Part shown: piece by piece, positions 12,460-27,700 of the stretch
How the letters are laid out: each line of letters starts with the position of its first letter
Numbering within the stretch: the first letter of the stretch is position 1
Assembly (NCBI GenBank): GCA_003991915.1
Contig: RQTK01000689.1
Span: 169,672-233,671 of the forward strand
Length of the DNA: 64,000 nt
Reading direction: 5' to 3'
Origin: Elysia chlorotica
Lineage: Eukaryota; Mollusca; Gastropoda; Plakobranchidae
The notes under the pieces: generated by a model
Told to the model about the DNA's origin: nothing
Seen by the model: the letters and a program-made list of their open reading frames with translations, nothing else
Database searches by the model: none
Position numbers and translations under genes: made by a program

Positions 12460-15400
12460 ATTATTGTTATTGTTATGTTTTTTTTCTAACTCTTGTTTAC
12501 GAAGCATCCTTTGAACTTTTATTGCAGGAGTCAATGAAATTGATGGGCCTTCAAGCTTCAGTGCACTGGGTGTCCTGGTTTCTTACGTTTGCTATCTACC
12601 TGGTTCCAGCAATGTTGGTCTATACTCTGCTGTTTGGCCTCAATATCGCTGGCGGCAAAATGGGCCCTGTGCTGGCAAACACAGACGCCTCTTTGTTCTT
12701 TGTTTTTCTCTTGTGTTACGGATTTGCTCTATTAACATTCAGCTTTATGATCAGCACATTTGTGCAGAAAGGTAAACTTTTGTTTTGAACTGATTTCTAT
12801 TATGTGCCAAAAATATGCTAGATATCCTTTTGTGATGTATATAATAAAAAATATTTATAATTCAGTGTGACATAATAAAAAAATAAAAATTTGTAATCAG
12901 TATGTTTATGCTGTTGTTGATTTTTTTTTTTAAGTAATAATTTTAATAATAAAGGAAAAAACAACTAGACTTTGATAAAAAAAAAAATGGTTTCTCAAAT
13001 TTTGTCTTTTGACAAAGTAGATCTAAGATGATTTAAGGCCCACCATATTCACAACTGTGATATTTTTTTGTTTTTTGTTCTTCCTCTCAGCAAATGTTGG
13101 AGCTGCCCTGGCAGGTATTCTTTTCTTTGGCTTCTTTTTCCCGTGGTATTTTGTGCAACCTAGTTACGAACAACTGGGCAAAGGGACAAAGCTGGCAGCT
13201 GGACTTCTATTCAATTGTGCAATGGCTCTGGGTTCAAACGTTATTGGAATTTATGAAGGGACTGGTAAGAGTTTTTTTGTAATTTTCAAATTTATCAGAT
13301 CATTTATGCGACTGGAAAAGATTGGATGGAAATATATTTATATATATATTCTTTAGAGAGATAAATGGTAAGGGCAACCAGTAGAGCCATACAGTACTTA
13401 ACTTGTATGGTAGTTTCTATTTCAAGTATTGAGATTTTTTTCAAAGGTAACTTTTCTATAAAAAAAAATGTCTTTCCGTTAAAAATTGGAAAATTATCAA
13501 CAGCGGTTAAGTATGTCCATGTAAGACTTATTTCAATTAAAAGCTTTGTTTCAACTCAATGTTTTCAATCCCTGTGTGTAATGAGATATGTAGGTAACAA
13601 CTGGTCTTGCTCATCTCAGATCATAGAAAGTAAAGCTATATACTACTCGTCTCCTGGATTCCTCAGTGGAATGGTCAGGACTTGGCTGGTCACATTTTAC
13701 TTACTCTGATCCAATCAGCAGCTAGCAAGACAGCCTTAGTGGATGATCAAACAATTGTAAAACTGCTTCACTTTACCATAGAGCTTCCTCCCACCACCAC
13801 CACCCTCTTTCCCTCTTTACTGATTTTGTTTCAAACATTTTTTTAGTTTAGTTTGACTGATGATCTCCCCAGGTGAGGGTGCACGCTGGTCAAACTTCCA
13901 TAAGCCAGGCGTTGTGGACGACAACCTCAGTCTGCTGGAATGTATGTTGTTGTTACTGTTTGACTCTCTCATTCACTGCATCATTACGTGGTATCTCGAC
14001 AACGTACGTCCGGGCGAGTTTGGAGTGCCCAAGCCATTATACTTTCCTTTCACAGTAAGTTCTACTCTAATCAGTGTTCCATATCACAAAAATGACATGT
14101 GATGCTGAAAGTCATTACTCGCTTCTCATTTCTGTCCATTTCTGTTGATACAGTTTGAGTTTGAATTTTCTGCTTACTGTCCAATGTCATCATTATACAG
14201 GCTTTGTTGTGGATGGGTCCCAAGACTAATTTTTGATAATTTTACAGGCTGACCCACGTACACAGTGTGGGGACACCATGACTTCTGTCACAATTTGTCA
14301 CATTATACTGACTCGACCCAACCAGCAGGGGATGAAATTGGACAATACATTTTTTTCCCTATTTTCGTTTTCGAACAAAGGACCTCTCACTTGCTGATAC
14401 AGTAGTTTTTTAGATTAAGCCTCTTGACTCCTCGTGGAACATAGGGCTGCAGCAGTAATGCAGTAAGTTACAATTTATTTCAACTTTTTACAGTAAAATG
14501 GTGCCTCTACTGAGAAAGTTTCTTGCCCGCAAAAGTTCCTAGAGTCTACAGGGGTATCCTGTACTACAAAGAGATAAACTTAGATATTTGTAATACAAAG
14601 AAAGGCTGGCAGTAAGGACGTGACTCATGTTCAGTATGATGTCAGAAAAAACAGTTTTGAACAACTGTATCATTATATCAGCTCAATAGAGATAAAGACT
14701 AAAAAGTTGATGTGGTCACAACAAATGAGCATTTTTTTCATCTTTTTCACCATGATGTTGTTGTTTTTTGTTGTTGTTTTTTTATTCTTATATATGTTGT
14801 ATTTATATTTCAATCTTTAGTTCAATAAATTGTGAAAAGCCAGTTAAACCCATAGATTATAGCCAAGCTGCTAGTCAGGAATTCTAAATATATAATTATT
14901 CTTAAGCATTTTGTGAAGTATTTGAAATAAGTTGGCAAGGTTACCTTTGAATACCTATGTTTAAAACATTAGTTTAATACTTTTATTGAGACTATGAACA
15001 TAATCTTTTTATATTAAGATAACACAGAAATGCTTTTAAACTCATATGAAGGAACAAAGTTCGAAGAATAGGACTTATACAAAACAAAACGAAAGTTCTG
15101 TCCACCAAAGATCTACGTAAATAAAGGTATAATGATATTCAAGTTCATTTGTTTGCAAGAGGTGAATTTATCTAGCCATTCGAACCTGATGAACCAGATC
15201 AAGGTACCTTCCTCTTCATTGAAAACAACATTTATTGTATGAAATGTTAACAAGATCTTGTCACTATATTTTGCTGATTTTAAAGGCTTACAAAGATATC
15301 ACCTAAAATATTCCACAAAAATATGTTCACTGATTTATTTATGTAAAGGACATTTTGGGTCTAAGCCTTGTGCATTATTAATATTTTATTAACTTATCCT

Positions 15401-18400
15401 CTTCTATCATTTGTAGAAAGCCTACTGGGTGGGGCCTAAAGCTTCCTCCAGTTCAATATACGAGTTTGAAAATAGCGACACCAAACACTTTGAGAAAGAT
15501 CCTAGTGGTCTCAATGCTGGGATCAAGATTGCTCAGCTGAGGAAGGTGAGTGTGCAGTTAGTCTTTGTGTGTGTCTTATCCATTTCCTCTTAAATCGAAA
15601 ATTCAGTTTTTAAAAAATGTAAGTTTTGAACAAGCACTGCAAATATTCGAATCATCACTTGACAAAAAAATAAAAAATAAATCAGTTCTTTTCTATTTTT
15701 TAATCTTCTTGCCCTTCACAAAAACTTTTTTGTTTCCATTGTAGGTTTTTGATAAGAAGGTAGCTGTGGATGGAACTTCCCTCAAGATGTATGACGGTCA
15801 AATAACTGCCTTGTTAGGTCATAACGGAGCTGGGAAAACAACCACAATGTCAATGTTGACAGGTGATTATCATATATGCACTTCATATATTGCTCTTATA
15901 GCTTGTAAATACAGTGAAACTAGAATGGCAAGAAACCCTTGGATGAAAAATTTTTTCACACAGTTTTCAACTGTGCTGCTTTTAATGTAACTGACTGAGA
16001 CAGGAGTCATGATATTGCCGCCTTGTCTCATGTGTGGCAGCACATAAAATTGTCAGACGTCAGTCTTGGGGTCCGTCCATAATATAGCCTATATAGTGTT
16101 GATGTTACTCAACTCAAATGTGCTGCTGCACAGAGACAAGTCAGGGATACTAGGACCTCTGTCTCACTCACTCACATTATACTGACACTGATCCAACCAG
16201 TAGCAGCCTGATGGTGAATTGAACCTCCCAGTTGGAGTGACCTGTCCCCAGTCTCCTTTAAAGCCATTCTTGTGAGCTTTATTCACCATAAGTTAGCATT
16301 TATTATCTCTGGTCTTTTATATCTCCTTTTTAACACATACTCTATGCAGGAGCAAGGAAGCCAAAACAAGAATATTACTGTATTTAGAAAGAACTCTTGA
16401 TTATATCACTTTGCAATTACTGATTTTTCCAATGAAATTGAGATATTAATGTTTATATAGGCCTATAGTTATCCAGTGGGTATTTTGCGCACTCATGCAG
16501 CACAGAAGAGCTTCCATTCATTTGATTGATTCATCGCATAAATGTCAGAGGTAGACTTGAAAACTTTCAAATAAAGTATTACTATTAATCTAAAAATTTA
16601 TTACATCCCAATTTTAATCAATGCTCCCAATGTATTGTTTATATTTATCAAGGTTTCATTCCACCAACAAGTGGAACTGCGGAAGTGAATGGCTGCGACA
16701 TTCGTAATGACATCCAAGGAGTGCGCAAGAGTCTGGGCCTCTGCCCACAGCACAATATTCTCTTTGACTCTATGACTGTGAAAGAACACCTTATTTTCTT
16801 TGCTAAGGTAAAGAAAAAAAATCTCATACATATCATTAGGCTGCTTTCAACTTACTTTATCTCAGGGAGTGAAAATTATTCTACTCCTTACCTAAAGTGG
16901 TCTGTAGACAATGTTATCAACAAATCCAGATGGATGGTTTTCATTTCTGTATTCCATGACAGACGATTATTAATACATTTAATATGAATTGATATGTCCT
17001 TTAAGGTTTTTCTTTTGCAAATAACATGGTCTTATGGGGGGTGACAAAAAATACATAAGGTGTTGGTGATATCAACTCAAATGTCTATAGAAAGATAAAA
17101 AATGGAATACCCTCAGGTGTTAGTTTGAACCGGGTGAACTAGTGAGCAGTTTTCATAAACTTGGGAATGTGAGTATGGGTGAACAAAACAATAATATTAA
17201 ATTGAAAGTGACCAAAATTTTAAAGGATTTTTTCTATTTCATTGGTAGCATCCTTGATATATCCTGTGTTATGCTTGTCAAAAAAATAAATGATTTCATT
17301 ATTAATTTCCTCTGTCAACTTTAATCATTTATTAAGATAATATTGAGAAATTTTTACAAATTTATGTATGATATACTCAAATATTTAACCTTTCAAATTC
17401 ATTTTTTGCATATTTGTTTGTGTTATCATTATTTTCGAAAAATGATTTAGGCCTACCTGAGCTTTTGTTAAAAGTTTTTTGTTGCTGCAAACTGAAATAA
17501 TTAAAATTGGATGGGAAAGGGAGGGGGAAGGGGGGGGGGGGGGGTGCACATAATAATGCCTTAGTCTTTTATTGATATGTTATGATATGATATTTTTCAG
17601 CATTATTAGGCCTTTTGGCCTTTTACTGATCTTTTCATACTCAGTGTTAGTTATCTCCCCTGCTTAAATTAATCTAAATACATTGATACATGTGTTCTTT
17701 CCAGCATTAATATATTACTGAATGACGGATTAACCTTGAAACAAAAATGAAAATATAGTGCGTAAATATCTTGTATCGCATGTTGTTGTTTTTTTCTTTA
17801 TGGAATGGAATGTTTTTTTAATTTAGTTTTTAAGTCCAAATGTGGATTTTCCACTTTTATTTATATGGCAATTTGTTAAAGTTATTTCTAAACTAGACAT
17901 TTTTTTGAATGAATATCCATTTGTGCATTTTACCTATTCATTAGGAACCATGTTTTGTAGCGTTGTCAATCACACCCCTCTACACATTCGGGTCCTTCAC
18001 TGATTTCAGAGCCTCCGTGCCATTTTACTGGTCTGTCTTTTGTCTCTTCTTGTTTTCCGTAGTTGTGTTTCCCTTTCTTCATTCCATTTGTGAATTACTC
18101 AAGTTGAAAACTAATTTTTTTTTCCTTAGTTAAAAGGTGTTGAAGGCTCACAGATAGAGAGTGAGGTGATGAACACTGTGAAAGAAATTGGGCTCGAGAC
18201 TAAAGTGCACGCCCGCTCCCATGGCTTGTCTGGTGGTCAGAAGAGGAAACTTTCAGTCGGCATCGCCCTCATCGGGGGCTCGAAGGTTAGTTCTTTACCA
18301 TAATGTTTTTTCAAAACTAGTGTGCATAGAAAATAGTCTACATATTCATTTTTGGAACAAACATGCAGACATTTAAGATTTCTTGTTGCAAATAGGTGGA

Positions 18401-21400
18401 AGGGGCTTAAGAAAAAAAATAAGTTAAAATGCATTTTGACTAACACAAACAAAAAAATAATGTGCAATTTTTTATCAGTAAGTCTCTGTTTTTATCTGTG
18501 ATCAGGCATACTTGTTCCCTGTTGGTTTGTTGGTGTCAATATGTGACAGGCAGAGATAGAAATTTATGTATTCAAGCTCAGTCCTGTCTTGCAACGCATA
18601 ACCTTATCAGGCATTAGTCTTGGGACTCATCTGCAATATAGCCAAGTTGGGTGTAAAGGAACCATGTTTAAAAAAAGCTAGTTTCATATTTTACATTCTA
18701 GCATGGAGAGTAAATATTGTCATTGAAATACTGACTGTATGGACTGTATTTCATGGGAGATAGATTAGACAGTGTTTATTTACTTAAAAGCATGACAAAA
18801 TGGCAAACTATTTTACTGCCAATCTAATTCTTTGAGACTTAAGATAATTAACCAACAAACTTGCATCTGATTTCTTCGACCTTCATAGGTTGTGATTCTA
18901 GATGAACCGACTTCTGGAATGGATCCAGCAGCCCGAAGACAAACCTGGAACGTTCTACAGCGAGCTCGCCAGGGCCGGACTGTAGTTCTCAGCACACACT
19001 ATATGGACGAGGCTGATTTGCTAGGAGATCGAATCGCTATTATGGCTGAGGGTGTCATCAAATGTTGTGGCAGCTCAATGTTCCTCAAGAAACTTTATGG
19101 TGAGTTCAAATGCTGTCACATAGCTGCAGGAACTCCCAGCCACTCTTTATCATCTGTACTCATTGAGCTTCCGACCTGGCTCAGGTAGTAGAGGGTTGTT
19201 CTAGAGGTCCACAGTTCGAATCCCACAATTTGAAGATTTATTTTTTCTATTTCGTCAACTGTAACTGGTGGGGTGGGTGTCGGTATAATGTGACCGTCTG
19301 AGAATGGAGTCATGGTATCCCCGCTCTGTCTCCTGTGTGGCAGCACATAAAATTGTCAGACATCAGTCCATAATAGCCTATATAGTTCTGACATTGGAAT
19401 TTAAACCAACTCAACACCTCTCTTCATCTTTTGTGCTTATTGAGCTGCTAATCTCTCTTTATCTTTTGTGCTCAGAGAGCTGCTAACCTCTCTTTATCTT
19501 TTGTGCTCAGAGAGCTGCTAACCTCTCTTTATCTTTACTTTTTTATTTTGTATGACCTGCGTTTCTTTTTCAGTCAGTCAGTCAGTCAGAATTTCTTCTC
19601 TTTCCAGAGGCTGGATGCCATGGTCTTCCATCTTTCTCGTTCAAGTGCAGTCTTGCAGCACTCTTTGATTTTCATTCCAGTCAAGTCCTCCACGTTCTTG
19701 ACCCAACTTATCTGCCTCCTTTCTCTACCTCTTGTGCCTTCTACTATACCTTTAAAGATCTTCTTTTGCAATGAACTGTGCCTTCTTACATGTAATGTAA
19801 TGTTTAATTATTTTTCTCTCTTTCACTGTTTTGAGGAGCTTTTTTTTTTTATGTATACCATCACTAGTGTTTCAAGGTTTGTTTTCTTTTCTCTCTAAGA
19901 GGCTCTTGTTATTCTTCTAAAAATCCACATCTCTAAAGCATCTATTCTTCAATTTTGGAACATGAAACTAAACATGCACTACAGATGATGTCATCAGGAA
20001 AAGCATGTGGCATAGATGGCATAACAACAGAAATGCTTAGAGCTTTAAACAACTTTTGTGTAAAAACTCTAATTGAAATCTGTAATGATATATACAAAAC
20101 ACTATACATCCCAGAAGAATTAAGAACCCCAGTTTTCATTCTACTCCACAAAAAATCAAATGCACTCGAATGCTCAGATTACAGGGCTATAGACTTGATG
20201 TGTCATACATTAAAATTGTTACCATCATACTGAATAGAATAGAAGACAAGATCAATACTGAAGTTGGGGAAAACTAAGCCGGATTTATAGAAGACTGTGA
20301 AACAAGATAAGCTGTATTTAATCTAAAAACCCTATCTGGAAGAGAAAAACAATGCATCTATGCATGCTTTATTGATTATTCGAAAACATTAGATACAGTT
20401 ACACATAAAAAACTTATTGAATCTTTACAGAAATTAGATATTGATGAAAATGATTTAGCTCTGCTATCAAACCAGTTATGGGAACAATTGACTAACAGGT
20501 CCAGTCAGAATAAAAAGAGCAGTTCGACAAGGCTGTGTCCCCTTCTCTAGTCAACATATTCACCGATTTTATTTTTAAAGAAAAAGAAGATGCTCCTGGA
20601 TTAAAGGTTGGGGGTGTGAAAATTAACAACCAACGATATGCTGATGATAAAGATATTCTGTCAGAATGTGAAAAAGATCTCCAAAAACTAGTAACAGTAG
20701 TAAATGAGGAAAGTGAAAAAAATATGGTGTTTCTTCTTAGTCTTTAGAAACTAATGACAAAAATAAACAAAACAAATGGAAATAAAAGAAACTATTCCTT
20801 CATTCTTCCTATAATCTACAAAACTGTGCAATGTTTATTACTTAATCATGTCAGGTGCTGGATACCATCTGGTTGTGGTCAAGCGCTCTGACTGCAAAGT
20901 GGACTCGCTGACCCGCGTAGTCCGATCGCATATCCCCACAGCGGAGCTTGAGTCTGTGATCAATACAGAGGTGTCCTACATCCTACCAGACAGTGAGTCT
21001 GCTCGCTTCCCCGCCCTGTTCACCGAGCTCGATGACCACAAGGACCAGCTGGGCATCACCAGCTTTGGCACCTCGGCCACTACGATGGAGGAAGTCTTTT
21101 TGAAGTGGGTCAACATCCATCCATCAAGTGCCATGCTTTCAATGCCTCCATTGCTTTCCATATATTAAGCCATTTTGTTATTTCATTTATTATCTTTTCT
21201 CTTAGCTTTTCCATGCTGCGCTTCTCTGAAGTCATTTATGTTGTCAAGAGAGGTATAAGCTTCTCTCAAAATAGCCTCAATACGATGAACCCGGACTCAA
21301 AGAACACCCTACATTCAACAAATAGAGAAAAATACCCAATTTTTTCTTCTCTCTTTGTCTTAAGTAAACTATCTTGGCACCAACGAACTTATCTCATACA

Positions 21401-24400
21401 CACCCTAGGATCCAACGAACCCGAAATGCTGGAAAGCTTCCAAAGATGCATACCGGACAGTCTAGATCTAGTTTAATTAGACAACCAAAGATTTACTGGG
21501 TAACTGCTAAAAAAACCCACTTCTCCAATCAGCCAGGACAAAAACATCATGTAGTGCAGTGTACAGTTAAGAGGGGTTGGTCACAATGAAAACTGATTAG
21601 CAGAGAGGGGAGGGGAAGAGGAGTGGCGGACAACCTTCAGGCAAGATAGGATATCAAAGAGTTAAAACCGCCAGTTAAAAACATGAGGTCATGTGTGTGT
21701 GGTTGGACGAGAAGAGGCAAAGTTAAAGTTTAGGTAGATGTGTGATTGGCTCAAAACCATCTAACAGAAAAATGTGAAGGAGGTAGCTTAGGGTGCTGGC
21801 AGTAGTGAGCCACATGGCCTCAACGAACCATGCACCTAACAAACTCTTGAATATTAATCAGGTAGTTTGTTGAATCTGAATCTTACTGTACAAATTACCA
21901 GCCCTTAGGGATTTTTATATTGACCAAAGCACAGAAAAAGGATATCACTCTTTTTTTTGTGTGTTAATGCTAAGTTCCTAAAAGTATAATGAAATCTGAA
22001 CCAAAAAAAATTTTTTAAGTTAGAAAAAATTGTGAATTTTGCAGAAGTGGGTTGTTAATGAAATATATAACAGTTATTAACTGCAATAAAAAAAAAAAGA
22101 TATTAAACTGAAATGGATCGTTTGGTTTAGGTGCAGAACCTGTATCTACTTTCTATTCTTGTTAGGAAGAAAAGCCTTTTGCATCCTATAATTAAAAAAC
22201 TCATTTGTTTATATCCTATATAGTACACAACATGTTTGTGTCTTATACAATATTATGTGGATGCGTGCAGCCTATATAGGAATCCCCTGTTTGCATCCTA
22301 TATAGGACTTGCCGTCTTGCATCTTACTCACGGTTTTGTATCTCGATATGATTTATATAAAACAATGTAAGATGCACACAGGTACTGGTTATATCAACGG
22401 GTCCTAGCCAAGAGCGTGTTTTATGCAACTAACACTACACTCCTCCCTGAGGCTATGGTTAATAAGATCTAATCTTTTTGAGTTTAGATCTTAAAATTTC
22501 ATCAATTTATTTTTTTATAGCTATGCTCAAGTAGGTTTATAGGTTTTAGTTTTCCACAAATAATTACGCTAGATCTAGGCAGGTGCAATTAAAACGCCAA
22601 TCATACTTGATACGATTTATTTTTTATAAACAAAAATATATAAATGTAAAGCGAAGCCCTCTCCTAATATAAGGTCCAAGAAAAGTTAAATACGGTGACA
22701 AGACCTCAGAATGGGATCCTTGAAATTTGGCTCCACTTTACACTAACAGGGACACGAACTGTCAGACGTGGTAAAGCTTGATATCCCAGTTCCTCGGTTC
22801 GAAACCCACAATCAGGCAAACATTTATTAGTGAGTGAATAATAAAAATGCCCCAGGAGATGTGAGGGGTTATTTTTCTCTCATATAAAATGGGCTGGCTG
22901 TCTACCATCAGTCTGACACATTGAGATCAACAAGGTCATCTGCGTTTGAGCCTTTCTTGAGTGTTTCTTGGTACATTATTACGAGGGCAGGCTGATAAAT
23001 AAGGGCCGTTTTTGAATAACTTTTTTATTTGAAGGACTACAGAAGCAAGTTACACATCAAATGAAAGCTTAGAGTCTCCCCTATCTGATGAACTATCATT
23101 TTTCAACATAGTCACCATCGCGAAAACGGCCCTTATTTATCAGCCTGCCCTCGTATTATGCCTTCAGGCCACAAGGTCTTTATAGGATACAAGACACTAG
23201 GGGCTGATTGTTTAGGTGTATTATGTAATACAGATCAGCTAAGTTTTATTGCATGTTTTTATGTCTTATTTGTATATAATTATATTGTTGTAAGGAGAAA
23301 AGAGTCTCCCTCTTGATAATAAGAAGAACTTGCGTTCTAGACTAAGTTTTAACCAGTGTGCCATAGGTTATTAATTACTATTGGTATATTTCGTACACAA
23401 TGTTGATGTTGTTTCATTGATTTACATATGTAAAAAAACAATACATATTTTTATTTAAATTGTAACATGGAGAAGAAAAGTCCAGCTACCTTAAGAAGAT
23501 AATAGAAAAATTGATAACAAATATTTACACCTCAATAATGTAATGGTATCCCAGAAAAAATAAAAAGCCATTTAGGTGAGAAACTCAGTCTGATAGAATT
23601 ATTCCCCTTAGTCGCAGAAGAGTTATTGCCCCTTATATTTTGTTGGAAACTCAATTCACCACACAATGTTGGTTTTTTGCCCCTGTCTCAAATTTATGTG
23701 ACACCCTTCATATGTTCACAGTTAAAAATATGTTTAAAAAAGGAATTGAATCAATAAACAAAAAAAATATGGAGTTGAATTACATTCACAATCATTAAAA
23801 TCAAAATGGAAGAGTGACATGCATTGAACACTATAACACAACTTGTTGTTAATTGAAGTCTTTTATCTTATCAGGGGGACTTTTTAGTGTTTCTTTTCTT
23901 TTTTTTTTTTTTTGGTTGTTGTTGATTAATTTATTTAGCAGTCACCTGAATGCTTCAACCTGGTGCTACTGACTGTGTCTGTTTTGGTGCAAGTTACTCA
24001 CATAATACTAATTTAATATTTTTAAATAATGATGATGATAATAATAATAACAATAATAACAATATTAATAATAATAATAATAGCGGTAGCTGCGAGGATG
24101 CGGGCATGCTTTCTGTTGTGGCGCCCATGATGAGCATGACTGACAGCAGGACTGTGATGGAGTAGCCGACCTTCTCGCCCGAGTCTGCTGGCAGCACGAA
24201 GACCAGGATGTTCAGGAACGACAGCCCCACCGTGGGGAACAGCAGGCTCACGACGAAGTGATGGGGATGTCGCCGGATCGCCAGTGGCACTAGGAGATGG
24301 AGAGTTCTAATGTTTAGCAGTCTGATNNNNNNNNNNNNNNNNNNNNNNNNNNNNNNNNNNNNNNNNNNNNNNNNNNNNNNNNNNNNNNNNNNNNNNNNNN

Positions 24401-24719
24401 NNNNNNNNNNNNNNNNNNNNNNNNNNNNNNNNNNNNNNNNNNNNNNNNNNNNNNNNNNNNNNNNNNNNNNNNNNNNNNNNNNNNNNNNNNNNNNNNNNNN
24501 NNNNNNNNNNNNNNNNNNNNNNNNNNNNNNNNNNNNNNNNNNNNNNNNNNNNNNNNNNNNNNNNNNNNNNNNNNNNNNNNNNNNNNNNNNNNNNNNNNNN
24601 NNNNNNNNNNNNNNNNNNNNNNNNNNNNNNNNNNNNNNNNNNNNNNNNNNNNNNNNNNNNNNNNNNNNNNNNNNNNNNNNNNNNNNNNNNNNNNNNNNNN
24701 NNNNNNNNNNNNNNNNNNN

Positions 24720-24766
<47 letters not shown>

Positions 24767-27700
24767 GTAATAATAACAATAGTTATAATTCTTATAATAG
24801 TGGCCATTTAACAGTTTATAAAACTGTCCAGAGAGACTCAGAATTGGTAGTTCCTGCCCCCCCCCTTCTTACCGCCCACCACCTCCCGCAACCCACAGAC
24901 TACACGAGCTCGCATGCTGATATGCCGTGAAGAAGGGCCCACATTTTTCTATGTCATCTAGTGCTATTAATAGAAATCTGCGGTAGAAGGTAACAACATG
25001 TATGCTTTTAAAAAATAAGCTTTTGACGTATAGGTCAGAAGAATGTCTTCTTTCACCTATTTCTGAAGCATTTGTTTTGGCTAAGTATGGCAGCTTTGAT
25101 GATTTTAATACGCAGTTTCAGTATTAGATTGTATGCAGAAAGATTCTTATCTTTGCAAGACGTTAGTGCTTAGTTCTCATCTAATCCTTTTCAGAGTTGG
25201 CGAGAGTGCATATGATGAGGATGAGGGCCCAGTGAGGATCGGAGTGGAGGCTCACAAAAACAATGGCGCTTCAGGAGTGGTTAACGGAAACTTTGAGAAT
25301 GATGAGAGCGTTCACCTGGCCAGTGCTGAGGTGGGCTTGGACCAAGAGACAGCAAAGATCCCACCCAGCGGAAGCAAAACTCCTGAGCAGGTGGAAATGT
25401 CACAAGTGGATATGATGTGTAAGTCATGGCTCAATTGCTTCTAAGATTTGATTTATAAGTGTGCTTTCTTAAACTTTTTGTCAGTCTGTCTTATTGAAAT
25501 ACAGACTATTTGCAATTGATCCTCGTTCCAATATAATGTTGCAATCTGAGATAACTCTTTTATTTTTAAACAGCATCTTGCAAATTGTGACTACATGTTT
25601 TTGTTTCTGTGTCAAAGAATATCCATGTCTCTGTTGTTGTTTCTTTGCTAATAATAAAAAACAAACAAGAAAAAAGGGCAGTTTATAGTACCTGAAGTTT
25701 CAAGGTAGAAAACTGGAGCCTTTCAAAATATCTGCTAGACACTGTCCCTACCCCTAACATTTACAAAGCTGCACTGATAGATCACGCATCATAGAAAGTT
25801 GACACTCATTCTAAATCTGCTTCTCCTCTCTCAAATCTTTTGTCCTTAGCTAAACCTGGGGATCTGTCGGCACTAAACCTCATATAAATATTATATATAT
25901 GCTTGATTTGTGTAATTTAAAGTCTTTTACAATGCATGAAAATCAGTCATCACTGTTATGAAATAATTATGAGTGCTTCAGACTTAAGTGTTTACTAACA
26001 AAATTACCAATTAAAATGTATGCCAGTGAACTTCATTATGAGCAAAAAGTTATTATCTGACTGTGTATAAATATTAGTAATTTGGACTGCTAGGATTCCT
26101 GACCTAAAACTCTGGTGTTACTGTTGCCGTCTCTAGGTAAACCAAGCAAGGTGCAGCCCATGCCTGAAATCAATGGTATTGTCAATCACCATTTAACCCT
26201 CAGTTCTGTTGTAGTTTTTTTCTTTTTTTTTTTTTTGCTGCGCCTTGCCAGTAACTAACATCTATTAATTATTGCATTACTTACATTGTACTTTTTGTAC
26301 AATCTTTCTGTAGTTCCACATAGTGGAACTTATTATGCAAATTCATTTCCAGACTTTTTGTTATAAATTCAGTTTTGTCATTCTACCTTTGAAATGAATC
26401 TCCTTATGTTAGGAACAAACTATGAATCTTTTACCAACGTTCATATATCTAATGCCTGCCCCATTTGGGTTTTAAGAAATATAAAGAGATAGTTATTTTA
26501 TCATGTTAAATAAATTTGGCGATATTTAAACAATGCAAGTCATATTATGGCAATACAGTTTCAATATTATTATAAATTCAAGAGAAAAAAATGTTGTAAG
26601 TAACATAGCTTTTATGTCAACATAAACAATAAAGTGTAAAAGATAAGTAAAAAAGGATAAACCTGTGCCATCTCTGTCAGTAAGATGTATAGATGCGTCG
26701 CTTTCCCCATAGCTCCTATTGAATTGTTTTGTAATTTGTAAACGCACAATGTAGAACAAATCCATGTAATTGTTAGCTTCGGTCTGGGATGTGACTACCA
26801 CTATTTTTTTAATTATTTACTCTAAATTTTGTCTTTCAACTAGATCATTATTGCTGGATTTGATTTCAGGATTAATAATTTGCATTTTTTTTAGTATCTA
26901 TGAGTTTTATGGGCAAAATATATTATAAAGTTCCACTGTGTGCATATATTGTATACCCTTCCGCCTATTTTTTCCTTCTATTTATTAATAAAAGACAGTT
27001 TTTCCCTTTTCCTAAATGAAGGAAACAAATTTTAGACTTTAAGGATATCTGCTTTATTTGGAGTCTTTTTTTTATTTAGACCTTCTTTAGTGCAGCTCTT
27101 TTTATGTGTTAAGTGATACAGTTATCATATCGGATCAAATCATAAGAGTCAGGCAAAATTATTCACATCTCAGAAAAGTTTGGTCATCCATGATTAAATG
27201 TTGTAACCAGTTTTGTTAGATTTCTTGTTTTAATGGTTTGATATCTCACGTGTGTGTGCGTGTTTGTAAACAAACTTGTCTTTTTCCCAATGCAAGATCA
27301 GTTTTACACACCAATCTTCATCGTACTGTAGGTTCATATAGCTGTATATTTATGCTTTTCAACTTTCCATAAATTTGTTTGGTATTTTTAAACTCCTTCT
27401 TCACTTTCTGAAACGTTATACTTGCTGTTACAAATTTGAAAACAAAGAAAGAGCAGATGCTGTTTTTTTTTAATTGTTTATTTTAGATATAAGTGTATAA
27501 TTAGGTCTAAAAAAAATTTTTTTTTCTGTTGGGTTGTTTGTTTTTGTTGTTTGTTTGTTTGTTTGTTTGTTTTTTGTTTTTTTGTTGTTGTTTTTTTTTG
27601 GGGGGGGGGAGGGGGGGGGGGCGTGATTTTCCATTTATATTCATTTAAGTGATCTGCCACAATCTCTATAGATTTCATTGTAGTCTATTTTTAATTTTAT

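Noticed and set aside
24307..24930. Long ORFs running through the assembly gap
   Set aside because: Most of the length is N; only the 24092-24289 receptor-like part has content.
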